Of a DNA stretch of 64,000 nt, positions 18,360-26,548 are shown piece by piece (position 1 is the stretch's first letter; each line of letters starts with the position of its first letter). The position numbers and the translations under genes are program-made. The stretch spans positions 496,001 to 560,000 of the forward strand of contig NZ_VIVK01000001.1 of assembly GCF_007828865.1 (NCBI RefSeq), read 5' to 3'. Below the pieces are notes generated by a model. The model saw only the letters and a list, made by a program, of their open reading frames with translations. It was not told where the DNA came from and searched no databases. This stretch comes from Kribbella amoyensis. Its GTDB lineage: Bacteria > Actinomycetota > Actinomycetes > Propionibacteriales > Kribbellaceae.

Positions 18360-19535
18360 TCAGCGGGTTGCGCGGATCGCCGGGACGATGGCCAGGGCGA
18401 CGACGGTGGCGGTGAGGGCGAAGGCGAGGGGGTACCCGGTGCCCGCGACCACGGCGCCGAAGGCGATCGCGCCGATCCCCCAGCCGCCGTCGTACGCGAG
18501 GTTCCACAGCGCGCTCACCTGGTTGTAGCGGGACCTGGGAACGCGGTCGTACATGGTCGCCAGGGTGAGGTTCTGGGCGGCGCCGAAGCCGGTACCGAAG
18601 AGGGCGGAGCCGGCCAGGATCGCGATCGGGCTGCCCACGAAGACCAAAGCGGCGGCACCGAGGGCGGCCAGGACCAGCGCCGGGGCGAGCAACCGGGCCG
18701 GGCCGACACGGTCGCCGTAGCGGCCCGCGATCCAGCGCGCGGCGGGAGCGGTGGCGGCCTGGACCAGCAGCGCGGCGGCGACCAGCGAATGGTTGTCCCC
18801 GGCAACGGCCAGCGGGAGGAACGTCACGCTGATCCCAGCGGCGACGGTGACGGCGGCGAAGACGAAGGTCGGCATCAGCAACCCGCTGCCGCGCAGTCCA
18901 CCGAGGACGTTCACGTGCTGCTCCTCGACGTCGGTCACCCGTCCAGGGATCGCGGGCAGCGTGACGAGTCCGGCCAACGAGGCAACGGCGGCGAGGACGA
19001 ACAGCCCGCCGTACCCGATCACCTCGATCAGGTACACGCCGAGCGGCAGACCGAGGACCGCCGGCAGCCCGACCGCGAGACCGTACACGCCCAGGCCCTC
19101 GCCTCGACGGTGCGCCGGCGTCAGTTCCGCGACCAGGGCCACCGCACCCACGACGAGGATCGCCAGTCCGGCACCGCGAACCACGCAGACGGCCAGTACC
19201 AGTGGCAGGGCGGAGGTGGTCAGCAGGACCAGTGCGGGCGCACCCAGCAGGACCAGCCCGAGCCCGAGGGTCGCGCGGTACCCGATACGGGCGAGCAGCT
19301 TGGGCACCGCGAGTTCGGCGGCGACAGCGGACAGCATCATCGCGCCGGTGGACAGCCCCGCGCCGACGCCACCCGAGCCGTGCGCGGCCAGGTACAGCGG
19401 AACGACCGAGGTCAGCAGGTACATGCTCAGCCCGGACCCGAACACCATCAGCAGCAACTGGCCGAACCGGCCGGTCACGAGCCGCTCGGCGGTCGGCGCG
19501 ACAGGGGCTGGCAGGGAGTCGCAAGCACTGGTCAT
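18360..19535 (-). CDS. MFS transporter
   Basis: 391 residues with about twelve hydrophobic segments and the MFS loop 2-3 region (KLLARIGYRATLGLG), a second loop at ARWIAGRYGDRVGPARLL, and a short acidic-basic central loop (PGRVTDVEEQHVNV). Drug or sugar efflux is typical of this branch, but the substrate is unknown. No dedicated regulator is intact next to it; the region upstream carries only a possible gene remnant. Confidence 0.82.
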   Translation of the reverse strand: MTSACDSLPAPVAPTAERLVTGRFGQLLLMVFGSGLSMYLLTSVVPLYLAAHGSGGVGAGLSTGAMMLSAVAAELAVPKLLARIGYRATLGLGLVLLGAPALVLLTTSALPLVLAVCVVRGAGLAILVVGAVALVAELTPAHRRGEGLGVYGLAVGLPAVLGLPLGVYLIEVIGYGGLFVLAAVASLAGLVTLPAIPGRVTDVEEQHVNVLGGLRGSGLLMPTFVFAAVTVAAGISVTFLPLAVAGDNHSLVAAALLVQAATAPAARWIAGRYGDRVGPARLLAPALVLAALGAAALVFVGSPIAILAGSALFGTGFGAAQNLTLATMYDRVPRSRYNQVSALWNLAYDGGWGIGAIAFGAVVAGTGYPLAFALTATVVALAIVPAIRATR

Positions 19536-19890
19536 ACCGTCAACGTAGGTCCGGACCGGTCTCCCCTACAGATCCAGTTCTCGCCCCGCGAAGAGGACCA
19601 ATTGGTGATTCGGTGTTCGCACCAGGCCGTCGCCTCTCGTGGCCGAGAAGATCCGCCGGGGGAAGTCCGGCGCGGCCGCCGGGTCCGGATGGGCACTGCC
19701 CACCGCGAACCCGGCCGCCGCCTCCAGCAGGGTCTCGATCCCGGCGTCGACGGCTGCCCGCACATCGACGCCAGGACGACCACCCTGAATCTCTACTGGG
19801 TCCCGCGACCGCCCAGCCGAGACTTCTTCCGTCGAGCACTCTCCGACCGGGTGACCCTCGGTCCGTGAAGAGCAGTCCGGGATCCGGTCA
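19536..19890. other. Gap with a possible decayed gene end
   Basis: No intact gene. On the minus strand, from about 19790 to a stop at 19566, one frame reads like a real protein C-terminus (VDVRAAVDAGIETLLEAA, then FPRRIFSATRGDG and HQLVLFAGRELDL) with an ordinary actinobacterial codon pattern, but the frame upstream turns into arginine/serine-rich noise and overlaps the adenylating enzyme. It may be the last 70 or so codons of a broken gene. I cannot name the family. Confidence 0.3.
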
Positions 19891-21291
19891 TCAGGGCGCC
19901 GCCTTGCGCAGGACCGTGGCGTCGCGGACCAGCTTGCCGGTGGTTGACCGAGGCAACTGATCGAGCAGCCGGACGCTCCGCGGCCGCTTGTACGACGCGA
20001 GCAGGCCGGCCAGCTCACCCTCCAGGACCGGCACGTCCCGCTGCTCGTTCAGCTGCAGGTACGCGGTGATCGCGCCGTCGTAGACGACCACGGCGGCCTC
20101 GACCCCACGCAACGTACCGAGCGTGTACTCCACCTCGGTCAGGTCGACCTTCATCCCGTCCACCGACACCTGCGAGTCCAGCCGGCCCTTGACCGACACC
20201 AGCCCGGTCTTGTCGTCGACCACGCCGGCGTCCTTGGTCCGCAGCCAGCCGTCCGACCAGCGCGCCGGATCCGACGGCCCGAGGTACGGCGACTCCGGCC
20301 GGCGGATCCGCAGCTCCCCGTCGACCGCGCGGACCTCGATCCCCGGCACGGGCCGGATCGCGGGCCGGTGCTCGCCGAACAGGTCGGTCCCGATGACGCC
20401 GACCTCGGTCATCCCGTACATGTTGCCGAGCGGGACCCCGTACTTGTCCTCGAACGCCTGCGCGACCGAAGCCGGTACCAGTTCGCCGCCGGTCGTCATC
20501 CGCTTGAACTGCGGGAGCCGCGGCGGCTCCTGGACCGACGTGAGCAGGCCGAGGTGGACCGGTACGCCGAGCACGGTGGCTGGGCGTTCGGACAACGCGA
20601 TCGCCTGCAGGATCGCGTCGCCGGTGAGCCGCGTCGGCGGGACCAGCTCGACGCCCGCGTGCAGACCGTAGAGGAGCCCGCTGACCAGGCCCAGGACGTG
20701 CACCATCGACGGCAGCAGGACGATCCGCTCACCACGGACCGGGACGCCGTCGATCCGGGTGTACCGGAGGATCTCCTCGATCAGGTCCTCGCTGGTCCGG
20801 CCGATCACCTTCGACGGCCCGATCGATCCCGAACTCAGCTGCACCACCGCGTGCGCCGTACCGGCCGGGTGACCGGAGTAGCTGGCCACATCGGTGTCGA
20901 TGTCGACGAACGTCCGCAACCCCGACGGAACCGGCCGTTGCGGCGACACCACGACCTGCGGTACCAGCCGTTCGATCGCCCGGCGCACCTCGTAGTCGGT
21001 CAGCCGGTGGTCCAGCAGGATCGCCTGGCCGCCGCTGCGCCAGACGGCGAGCAAATGCGTCACGAAGGCGATCGACGGTGGCAATCTCAACGCCGCCGCA
21101 CCACCCGCGCGTAAACCGGATTCCGCGAGCTCCGACTGTCGGTCCCGGACCAGCCGGCGCAGCGTTCCACGATCGACGGGGGCGGGCAGCGAAAAGCACA
21201 CGTCGCTCGCCGGTCCGGCCAGCAGTACGTCGTCGACCCATTGGGCACCCATGGTGGTTCCGGGCACCACGACAGCACCGTCCATGGTCAT
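19891..21291 (-). CDS. Stand-alone AMP-forming adenylating enzyme (acyl-CoA ligase/A-domain family)
   Basis: 466 residues of the ANL superfamily. The phosphate loop is a variant, LSSGSIGPSKVIG (Ile where most members have Thr); NMYGMTEVGVIG is motif A5; KGRLDSQVSVDGMKVDLTEVE is the hinge; PRSTTGKLVRD carries the catalytic Lys of A10. At 466 residues it is shorter than full acyl-CoA synthetases, closer to free A-domains and aryl-acid activators. There is no carrier protein or condensing enzyme nearby. The start at 21291 (MTMDGAVVV) follows a GGAG box; the longer frame upstream is not supported. Confidence 0.8.
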   Translation of the reverse strand: MTMDGAVVVPGTTMGAQWVDDVLLAGPASDVCFSLPAPVDRGTLRRLVRDRQSELAESGLRAGGAAALRLPPSIAFVTHLLAVWRSGGQAILLDHRLTDYEVRRAIERLVPQVVVSPQRPVPSGLRTFVDIDTDVASYSGHPAGTAHAVVQLSSGSIGPSKVIGRTSEDLIEEILRYTRIDGVPVRGERIVLLPSMVHVLGLVSGLLYGLHAGVELVPPTRLTGDAILQAIALSERPATVLGVPVHLGLLTSVQEPPRLPQFKRMTTGGELVPASVAQAFEDKYGVPLGNMYGMTEVGVIGTDLFGEHRPAIRPVPGIEVRAVDGELRIRRPESPYLGPSDPARWSDGWLRTKDAGVVDDKTGLVSVKGRLDSQVSVDGMKVDLTEVEYTLGTLRGVEAAVVVYDGAITAYLQLNEQRDVPVLEGELAGLLASYKRPRSVRLLDQLPRSTTGKLVRDATVLRKAAP

Positions 21292-21510
21292 GCGGGCTCC
21301 GAGTTCGCCTTGTACACAAAGGATTCGAAGACCAGAGCCCCCACCAAGGCCTGGCGATGACGCGACCATACGCCACCACCGGACAGAGGCGCTATGGACC
21401 GATAGTGATGAACCCGCTACCCTTCGCGAACCACCCGGAATGGCTTTTCTTTTATCTCCGAATGAGCGATGCTGCTCCGTTCGGAAAAGCTGCGATCGGT
21501 AATATCCCGG

Positions 21511-21534
21511 CGCGTATCAAACCGCTGATACGCG
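21511..21534. promoter_or_regulatory. Perfect 9-bp inverted repeat, candidate operator
   Basis: CGCGTATCA, six bases, TGATACGCG. The arms are perfect and there is no T-run, so an operator for the adenylating-enzyme gene, some 220 bases upstream of its start, is more likely than a terminator. Confidence 0.45.
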
Positions 21535-21560
21535 GGATGCAGGTTAGGAAATGCAGAAAG

Positions 21561-21586
21561 GCGGGCTCCCGCGAAGGGGAACCCGC
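21561..21586 (-). terminator. Intrinsic terminator of the double-GNAT gene
   Basis: Stem GCGGGCTCCC (21561-21570) pairs with GGGAACCCGC (21577-21586) with one mismatch and a six-base loop. On the minus strand it is followed by CTTTCTGCATTT, 50 bases after the stop codon at 21636. Confidence 0.65.
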
Positions 21587-21635
21587 ACCTGCGCCCGGAC
21601 CTCGGCCGAACCGAGGTTCCGACGAGATCTTTCGC

Positions 21636-22640
21636 TCAGTTCTTCCGCTGCCACTCCTCGGCCCGCTCCACCGGGCGGAACCCGAGCCGCGCGTTCACCG
21701 CGTTCATCGCCGTGTTCGTCTCGGCGTTGAACGTGTGCGCGACCAGCGGCTGCGGCCGGGAGCGCTGCAACTCGCGATGGTTGCGCACCTTCAACGCCAG
21801 CCCGAGCCGGTGCCCCCGATGCGCGGGCGACACCAGCGTGCCCCACTGGTAGACGTTCCCGGGGTCGTTCTCCCCGTGGTACAGCTCGGTGTGCCCGGCC
21901 AGCGTCCCGTCCGGCGCGATCGCCACGGTCATCCACCCGTGCCGCCCCTGCTCCAGACTGTGGTCCTCCGTCGACCGCACCCGCGCCGCGTCGTACGCCT
22001 GCGCCTCGACCTCGAGCTCCCCCTGCGGCGCCTCCAGGTTGAACGTCGCCTGCAAAGCCGCGTAAGCATCGATCAGGTCCTCGGGACACCGGTCCTGCCA
22101 ACTCCGCAGCTCGTACCCCTCGTGGTACCGAGCGGCCTCCTGGGCGAGCTCGTCGAGCAACCCCTCGTCCAACGGCAACTCGAGCACCCGATGCACCTCG
22201 ACATTGGCCACCGACAACCCGAACCGCCGTGCGAAAGCCTGTCCAGGGGTATCACCCACCGCGTCGAACGGCACCGGCAACGCACTCACGACGACGGTCC
22301 GCCCGTACTCGGTGGCCCGCTCCTCCGCCGTACGAGCAAGAGCGGCGCCGTACCCCCGCCGCCGAACATCAGCCCGCACCCCGATACCAGCCTCGACCCG
22401 CGAGGTGTTGTCCGACATCGGAAAGGCGAGCAGGAGGGTCCCAGCGATCGCCCCGGCATCGTCCCGGACAGCCCAGATCTCCCGCTCCCAGTACCCGTCC
22501 ACCCGGCTCAAGCTGACGAACATCTCCTCCTGACTCCAGGTCACCGGATAGGCCCGCCCCTCGTCCTGGGCCTCCCGGTGAACCCGATACCACTCCCCAA
22601 ACCCAGGCCCTCGAACCTCAACCCGCTCCGCAGTAAGCAC
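21636..22640 (-). CDS. Protein with two tandem GNAT domains
   Basis: 334 residues. The first GNAT domain (about 10-150) has AGIGVRADVRRRGYGAALA with the acetyl-CoA loop; the second (about 170-334) has TLVSPAHRGHRLGLALK and NAETNTAMNAVNARLGF, the standard final motif. Double GNAT proteins of this size occur in actinobacteria, among them mycothiol synthase MshD, but the MshD-specific context is absent and I do not assign it. The gene stands alone with its own terminator. Confidence 0.8.
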   Translation of the reverse strand: MLTAERVEVRGPGFGEWYRVHREAQDEGRAYPVTWSQEEMFVSLSRVDGYWEREIWAVRDDAGAIAGTLLLAFPMSDNTSRVEAGIGVRADVRRRGYGAALARTAEERATEYGRTVVVSALPVPFDAVGDTPGQAFARRFGLSVANVEVHRVLELPLDEGLLDELAQEAARYHEGYELRSWQDRCPEDLIDAYAALQATFNLEAPQGELEVEAQAYDAARVRSTEDHSLEQGRHGWMTVAIAPDGTLAGHTELYHGENDPGNVYQWGTLVSPAHRGHRLGLALKVRNHRELQRSRPQPLVAHTFNAETNTAMNAVNARLGFRPVERAEEWQRKN

Positions 22641-22956
22641 CCCAAAACTCTAGAACCGCCCCAACCCCAACAGAACCCATTTACAGCCCCCACCCGCAGC
22701 CGACCACCAGACCCAGATGCCTGGCCGGGAACGCGTGCATGCTCGCAGCTCGGGGTGAAGTTGCTTGCCAATGGCGGCTTGTTTGCTTGCTGACGTGTTG
22801 CAACACCACAGGCGGCCCAACAACCCGGCAGGCGCACAAGGAGCCGCTAGGCACCGCCGGCCCCAGCACCTGCTGCGAGCTTCCTCGCGTGCCCAGCCAC
22901 GCGGTGCGAGTCAGCCGACCGACCCGGGTAAGCGGCGCAGGACTCTCAAAGGTTCT
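22641..22956. other. Gap downstream of murQ
   Basis: 316 bases without a coding frame I trust. It holds the perfect 12-base palindrome GTGTTGCAACAC (22795-22806) and a few short TTGCTTGC repeats before it; no clear terminator for murQ. Confidence 0.4.
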
Positions 22957-23856
22957 TCAGGCTGTTGCCGTCAAGGTCCCCAGAGCGACCGCCACGCGAC
23001 CGTCCGCGGCCGCGAGGGCTTCTCGGGCTGCTGGGATGGGGGTTCCGGTGAGGAGGTGGACCAGGGCCGGCTTCAGCTCGCCTTCGGCTGCTGTCAAAGC
23101 TTCGGCGCTGGCCTCCGGGGTGGCTCCGGTGGCTTCGGCGAGGATTCTCAGCATCCGGCCGCGGAGTTTGTTGTTGGTGGCAACCATGTCGACCATCAGG
23201 TTCGACCAGGTACGGCCGAGCTTGATCATCAGGGTGGTGGAGAAGGCGTTCAGGATCATCTTCTGCGCCGTCCCCGCCTTCAACCGGGTCGAGCCCGCGA
23301 TCACCTCGGGACCGGTATCGGCCGCGATCACGATGTCGGCCAGCGGGGCGAGCGGCGCGTCCGGGTTCGACGTCACCAGGGCCGTGACGGCGCCGGCTGC
23401 CCGGGCCGCGCGGAGGGCACCCGCGACGTACGGGGTGCTGCCCGAGGCGGCCAGGCCGATCACCACGTCGCGGTCGGTCACCTCGGCCGCGTCGGCGGCG
23501 CCACCGGTTTCGGAGTCCTCGACGTTCTCGACGGCGCGGAGCAACGCCTCCATGCCGCCGGCGTGGTGCGCCACGACCAGGTCGGCGGGGGCGTGGAAGG
23601 TGGGGAGGAGCTCGGCGGCGTCCAGGACCGCCAGGCGGCCGGACGTCCCGGCGCCGAAGTAGTGCACGCGGCCGCCGTTGCGGACCGCCTCGACGGCGGC
23701 GTCGACGGCTCGGGCCAGTTCGGGGAGGACGGCGTTGACGGCACCCGCCACCCGGGCGTCCTCCGCGTTGACCATCCCGAGGATCTCGGTGGTGCCCACC
23801 GCATCGATCGCGAGCGTCCTCGGGTTGCGCTGCTCCGTGGGTGTGATCACACCCAC
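22957..23856 (-). CDS. murQ: N-acetylmuramic acid 6-phosphate etherase
   Basis: Cleaves the lactyl ether of MurNAc-6-phosphate to give GlcNAc-6-phosphate and D-lactate, the committed step of MurNAc recycling. 299 residues, family length, single SIS domain: YFGAGTSGRLAVLDAAE at 67-82 with the catalytic Glu 82, the second Glu in GGMEALLRAVENVEDSE, GLAASGSTPYV for phosphate binding, and KMILNAFST. A GTG start at 23856; a GTG two codons later is possible. It lies 26 bases after murR, as last gene of the salvage cluster. Confidence 0.95.
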   Translation of the reverse strand: MGVITPTEQRNPRTLAIDAVGTTEILGMVNAEDARVAGAVNAVLPELARAVDAAVEAVRNGGRVHYFGAGTSGRLAVLDAAELLPTFHAPADLVVAHHAGGMEALLRAVENVEDSETGGAADAAEVTDRDVVIGLAASGSTPYVAGALRAARAAGAVTALVTSNPDAPLAPLADIVIAADTGPEVIAGSTRLKAGTAQKMILNAFSTTLMIKLGRTWSNLMVDMVATNNKLRGRMLRILAEATGATPEASAEALTAAEGELKPALVHLLTGTPIPAAREALAAADGRVAVALGTLTATA

Positions 23857-23882
23857 CAGGTTAGTTTCCTACTGAACAATTT

Positions 23883-24785
23883 TCAATTCTGTGGGTCGTT
23901 GACGGAACCCTTCACGCGGTGCCCTCGCACGGCGCTCGCGGTCTCCTCCAGCGCCTTCCGCGCGTCCGGCAGCACGGACTGTGCGACCCCGATGAACAGG
24001 CAGTCGATCACCGTCAGCTGAGCGATCCGGCTCGACATCGCGCCGGACCGGTACGTCGTCTCGCGGGCGGCCGTGGTCAGCACCAGATCGGCCGTCTGGG
24101 CGAGCGGCGAGCGGGGGAAGTTGGTCAGCGCAACCGTGGTGGCGCCGCGCTTGCCGGCCTCCTCGAGCGCCTCGATCACCTCGACCGTCGCCCCGGTGTG
24201 CGAGATGCCGATCGCGACGTCGCCCTCGCCGAGCAGCGCCGCGCTGGTCAACGCCACATGGACGTCGGACCAGGCGAACGCGACCCGGCGGATGCGGTGC
24301 AGCTTCTGCTGCAGGTCGAGCGCCACGAAGGAACTGGCCGCGGAGCCGTACAGGTCGACCCGCGGTGCCTTGGCGACCGCGGCGACGACCTTGGCGAGCG
24401 CGTCCACGTCGAGCTGCTGAGCGGTCTCGCGGACCGCCCGTTCGTCGGCGAAGGCCACCTTGCCGACCACGTCGGCCAGCGAGTCGCCCGGCTCGATCTC
24501 ACCCCCGACCTCGGGTCTCGCACTCTCCTGCGCCGACTGGGCGGCCAGCTGCAGACGGAGCTGCGGATAGCCCGGCACGCCGATCTGCTTGCAGAACCGG
24601 ATGACGGTGGTCTCCGAGGTGGACGCCACCTCGGCCAGTTCCGAGATCGTCATGGCCGCGACTCCGCCCGGGTCCGCGAGGACCGCGTTCGCCACCCGCT
24701 GCTCGGCCGGGGCCAACGCGGGCATCACCGCGCGGACCCGGACCAGCAGCGGCCCCGTGGGTTCAGGAGACGTCGAGGAAGTCAT
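23883..24785 (-). CDS. murR: RpiR-family regulator of muropeptide recycling (MurR-like)
   Basis: 300 residues. N-terminal RpiR helix-turn-helix (TISELAEVASTSETTVIRFCKQIG) and C-terminal SIS sugar-phosphate domain (IGISHTGATVEVIEALEEA). In Escherichia coli and Bacillus, MurR binds MurNAc-6-phosphate and represses the recycling genes; here it lies directly before murQ and after the hydrolase genes, so the same role is inferred. The ATG at 24785 gives MTSSTSPEP; the longer frame lacks a ribosome site. A candidate binding palindrome lies upstream of nagZ at 32241. Confidence 0.88.
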   Translation of the reverse strand: MTSSTSPEPTGPLLVRVRAVMPALAPAEQRVANAVLADPGGVAAMTISELAEVASTSETTVIRFCKQIGVPGYPQLRLQLAAQSAQESARPEVGGEIEPGDSLADVVGKVAFADERAVRETAQQLDVDALAKVVAAVAKAPRVDLYGSAASSFVALDLQQKLHRIRRVAFAWSDVHVALTSAALLGEGDVAIGISHTGATVEVIEALEEAGKRGATTVALTNFPRSPLAQTADLVLTTAARETTYRSGAMSSRIAQLTVIDCLFIGVAQSVLPDARKALEETASAVRGHRVKGSVNDPQN

Positions 24786-24820
24786 GTGGCCACGGTACGG
24801 CGAACGGGCACCGAGCGGGG

Positions 24821-26548
24821 TCACCGACGCGAAAGTCTCCAACCCGAGGCGGTAAATGACTCAGGCGTTCGTTCTCCGTCGAAGAGCACCCGGTGACCGG
24901 CGCTGATCTTCACGCCGTCCACGTACACCCCACGGCCTTGGTACAGCGGGTCGGAGGTGTAACGCCACCGGACCGTCTGGTCACCGCCGGGCAGCTCCGC
25001 GGACACCTGGTGCCAGTGCCGATCGCCGGATCCGCTGATGGTGCCGTCGTGGTCGATCACCGTGCCCCGGTCGCGGACCGTGAACGGAACCTTCGTCCAA
25101 GTGGTCCCGTCGGCCGAGGACTCCAGGTACAGCAGGTCGGTGTCCTCGGTGTCCACGAACAGGTCGAAGGCCAGCTTGGCCCCTGCGGCCGGGACGGCGA
25201 CCCGGGCGTCCAGCGTCGTCGTACTGGCGTCGGTGGTACCGGAGAACCAGGCGTCCTTGCCGTGCCGCGGTCCCACGCCCAGGGACAGCGCGAGGCCCTG
25301 GGCGACGGCGCGACGGGCCGGGTTGTTGCTGCCCCAGTTCCGGCTCGGGTGGACCCGGTTGGAGAGCAGGATCGCGAACGAGCGGGAGTCGAAGTCGATC
25401 ACCAAGGACGTGCCGGTGTACCCGGTGTGGCCGGCGGTGCGCGGCCCGGACAGCCCGGACATGTACCAGCGCTGGTTCAGCTCGAACCCGAGCCCGTGGT
25501 CGTTGCCCGGGAACGCCTGGTTGAAGTTGGTGATCATCGCGGTCACGGAGCTCTCCTTGAGGATCCGCGCCTGCCGGTAGCTGCCGCCGTTGAGGAACGC
25601 CTGCGCCAGCACGGCGAGGTCGTCGGCCGTGCTGAACACGCCCGCGTGCCCGGCGACACCGTCCAGCGACCACGCGTTCTCGTCGTGCACCGAGCCCCAG
25701 ACCATCCCGCGCGCCGGTGCGGTCTGGTACTCCGTGGCCGCGATCCGTTGCTTCTTCTTCGGGTCCGGGTTGTACCCGGTGTCGCGCATCTGCAGCGGCT
25801 TGGTGATGCCGTCCGCGACCAGCTTGTCCAGCGTCTTGCCGGACACCCGGTGCGCGACCTCGCCGAGGGAGATCAGGTTCAGATCGCTGTAGAGGTACGT
25901 GGAGCCTGGCGTACTGCTCGGCTTCGCGGTCAGCGCCATCTGCAGCCGCGAGGCCGGATCGGGCCGGGCGCTCCACAACGGCAGCCAGGACGGCAGCCCG
26001 GTGGTGTGGGTGAGCGCCTGCCGGACCGTGATCGATTCCTTGCCGTTCTCGGCGAACTCCGGCACGTACTGCGCGATCGGCGCGTCCAGGGCGACCTTGT
26101 TCTTCTCGACCAGTTGCAGCACCACGATCGAGGTGAACAGCTTGGACACCGAGGCCATGTCGAAGATCGTGTCGGTGCGCATCGGGATCTGCTGGTCGGC
26201 CGGCAGCTCGGTGCCGTTGCCGTCGGCGTACTTGACCGCCATCCCGGTCGCCTCGCGGGTGACCACCTTGCCGTCGTGGCCGAGCAGCGTGACCGCGCCG
26301 GCGTACAGCGGCTTGACCGTGCCGTTCGGCTTGGTCCAGCCCTCGACCTGGGCCAGCGCGGCGTCGATCGGCGCCGGGTCCAGGCCCGCCTTCGCCGGGG
26401 TGGCGTCGCGGAGCAGGGTGGACTTCGGCGCGTAGCCCGAGAAGGGCTGGTCGAACCGTCCGGATTTGTTGCCCGCGGCAACCGCAGGGCCGGCCATGGT
26501 GAGCATCACCACGGACACTACCGCGATTCCGGCTGCTCTAATCCTCAC
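24821..26548 (-). CDS. Secreted serine hydrolase of the beta-lactamase/PBP fold (AmiE-like)
   Basis: 575 residues. A signal peptide (1-25) precedes a beta-lactamase-fold domain: SVSK at 133-136 (SxxK), YSDLN as the second motif, and HTGYTG in place of KTG. A C-terminal beta-sandwich region of about 150 residues is of unknown function. In the Bacillus subtilis mur cluster a serine hydrolase of this fold, AmiE, removes peptide from MurNAc-peptides; synteny suggests the same here. A DD-carboxypeptidase or esterase is the alternative. The GTG start overlaps the namZ stop by four bases (GTGA). Confidence 0.8.
   Translation of the reverse strand: MRIRAAGIAVVSVVMLTMAGPAVAAGNKSGRFDQPFSGYAPKSTLLRDATPAKAGLDPAPIDAALAQVEGWTKPNGTVKPLYAGAVTLLGHDGKVVTREATGMAVKYADGNGTELPADQQIPMRTDTIFDMASVSKLFTSIVVLQLVEKNKVALDAPIAQYVPEFAENGKESITVRQALTHTTGLPSWLPLWSARPDPASRLQMALTAKPSSTPGSTYLYSDLNLISLGEVAHRVSGKTLDKLVADGITKPLQMRDTGYNPDPKKKQRIAATEYQTAPARGMVWGSVHDENAWSLDGVAGHAGVFSTADDLAVLAQAFLNGGSYRQARILKESSVTAMITNFNQAFPGNDHGLGFELNQRWYMSGLSGPRTAGHTGYTGTSLVIDFDSRSFAILLSNRVHPSRNWGSNNPARRAVAQGLALSLGVGPRHGKDAWFSGTTDASTTTLDARVAVPAAGAKLAFDLFVDTEDTDLLYLESSADGTTWTKVPFTVRDRGTVIDHDGTISGSGDRHWHQVSAELPGGDQTVRWRYTSDPLYQGRGVYVDGVKISAGHRVLFDGERTPESFTASGWRLSRR

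Larger units (their letters stand above)
21292..21635. other. Intergenic leader of the adenylating enzyme
   Basis: 344 bases without a gene, AT-richer than its surroundings in the middle (around 21430-21525). It contains the hairpin at 21511-21534 and the terminator at 21561-21586. The adenylating-enzyme promoter must lie here, but I could not pick a convincing -35/-10 pair. Confidence 0.5.

Noticed and set aside
21636-22640. The double GNAT protein as mycothiol synthase MshD
   Set aside because: Two tandem GNAT domains fit, but length and motifs are not specific and no mycothiol gene is nearby.
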